Assembly (NCBI GenBank): GCA_937900975.1
Contig: CALCPC010000525.1
Span: 1-5,716 of the forward strand
Length of the DNA stretch: 5,716 bases
Reading direction: 5' to 3'
From: an uncultured Paracoccaceae bacterium
GTDB taxonomy: Bacteria > Pseudomonadota > Alphaproteobacteria > Rhodobacterales > Rhodobacteraceae
A model generated the notes under the pieces. It saw only the letters and a list, made by a program, of their open reading frames with translations. It ran no database searches and was not told where the DNA came from. Each line of letters begins with the position of its first letter. Positions within the stretch are counted from its first letter, which is position 1. The position numbers were made by a program, and so were the translations under genes. This document shows positions 5,381-5,716 of the stretch, piece by piece.

Positions 5381-5716
5381 ATGTCCGAGCTTGCCGCCAA
5401 CGGCCACGATGGCCCCTATGACGCCCCCCTCAGGCTAAGCCGCAAGACCGTGCCGGCGGATTGGATCGACTATAACGGGCATATGAACGTCGCCTATTAT
5501 GTGATGGCGTTCGACCAGGCGACCGACGCGGTGCTGGAGGCGGAACTTGGCATCGGCGAGCGTTTTGTCAAAGCGGCAGAGCAGGGGCCCTACACGCTGG
5601 ATATGCGGGTCAGCTATCTGGACGAATTGCGTGCGGGCGCGGGGTACGAAATCCGCGGCCAGGTGATCGATTGCGACGAAAAACGGGTGCATCTGGTTCT
5701 AGAGATGTTTGGCGAT
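5381..5716 (+). CDS. Acyl-CoA thioesterase, hotdog fold (3' end outside window)
   Basis: The first 112 codons are present and the frame is open at the right edge. Hotdog thioesterases of this size (about 140-170 residues) hydrolyse acyl-CoA esters to free acid and CoA in the cytoplasm. After a loose N-terminus the domain begins at VPADWIDYNGHMNVAYYVMAFDQ (residues 23-45). The D-x-N-G-H-M-N segment is the family hallmark, with the Asp (D29) being the usual catalytic position in 4-hydroxybenzoyl-CoA-thioesterase-like enzymes. It continues with a helix ATDAVLEAELGIG, then beta strands YTLDMRVSYLDELRAG, YEIRGQVID and KRVHLVLEMF. The WIDYNGHM form resembles the thioesterase domain found with L-carnitine dehydrogenase (betainyl-CoA thioesterase), so a role in carnitine or another small acyl-CoA is possible but unproven. 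AAGGAAAGG lies about five bases before the ATG. The gene is divergent from the FAD oxidase, which hints at a shared pathway for an organic acid. Confidence 0.87.
   Translation, partial: MSELAANGHDGPYDAPLRLSRKTVPADWIDYNGHMNVAYYVMAFDQATDAVLEAELGIGERFVKAAEQGPYTLDMRVSYLDELRAGAGYEIRGQVIDCDEKRVHLVLEMFGD

Noticed and set aside
5326..5400. Longer N-terminus for the FAD oxidase (start at 5400)
   Set aside because: A strong GGAGG precedes the internal ATG at 5325, and the extension would overlap the divergent thioesterase gene.
5435..5692. Minus-strand open frame opposite the thioesterase gene
   Set aside because: It is the antisense shadow of a clear hotdog thioesterase coding sequence.

Overview
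The window looks like a chromosomal segment from a GC-rich alphaproteobacterium, most likely of the Rhodobacteraceae/Roseobacter group. The evidence is the alphaproteobacterial-type BamD tail next to recN, the strong GC bias, and the style of the L,D-transpeptidase and FAD-linked oxidase proteins. No taxonomic marker was available, so the family-level placement is inference.

Layout, left to right. (1) 2-358 (+): the last 118 codons of bamD, the outer-membrane assembly lipoprotein. (2) 359-859: a 501-bp GC-rich spacer with no convincing gene. It contains a possible hairpin just after bamD and a 9-bp all-G/C hairpin shortly before recN. (3) 860-2545 (+): complete recN, the SMC-like double-strand-break repair ATPase, with all ATPase motifs intact. 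(4) 2546-3219: a 674-bp spacer without a supported gene. It holds two inverted, diverged copies of a ~100-bp element with terminal inverted repeats (2543-2642 and 2876-2974). The first copy begins on the TAG stop codon of recN. (5) 3220-3783 (-): a small secreted YkuD-type L,D-transpeptidase with a twin-arginine-like signal peptide. (6) 3784-3951: a short spacer with a candidate promoter and stacked hairpins. (7) 3952-5325 (-): a complete FAD-linked oxidase of the GlcD / D-lactate dehydrogenase family. (8) 5326-5380: a 55-bp divergent start region. (9) 5381-5716 (+): the first 112 codons of a hotdog-fold acyl-CoA thioesterase, cut by the window edge.

Functionally this is mostly housekeeping: envelope assembly (bamD), DNA repair (recN), peptidoglycan cross-linking or remodelling (L,D-transpeptidase), and 2-hydroxyacid oxidation beside a CoA thioesterase. 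recN and the transpeptidase are convergent, and the repeats sit in the space between them. The oxidase and the thioesterase are divergent and probably share a control region.

I found no evidence for a new defence, mobile or secretion system. The most interesting signal is the inverted pair of MITE-like repeats downstream of recN. A weaker signal is that the spacers on both sides of recN share short collinear matches.
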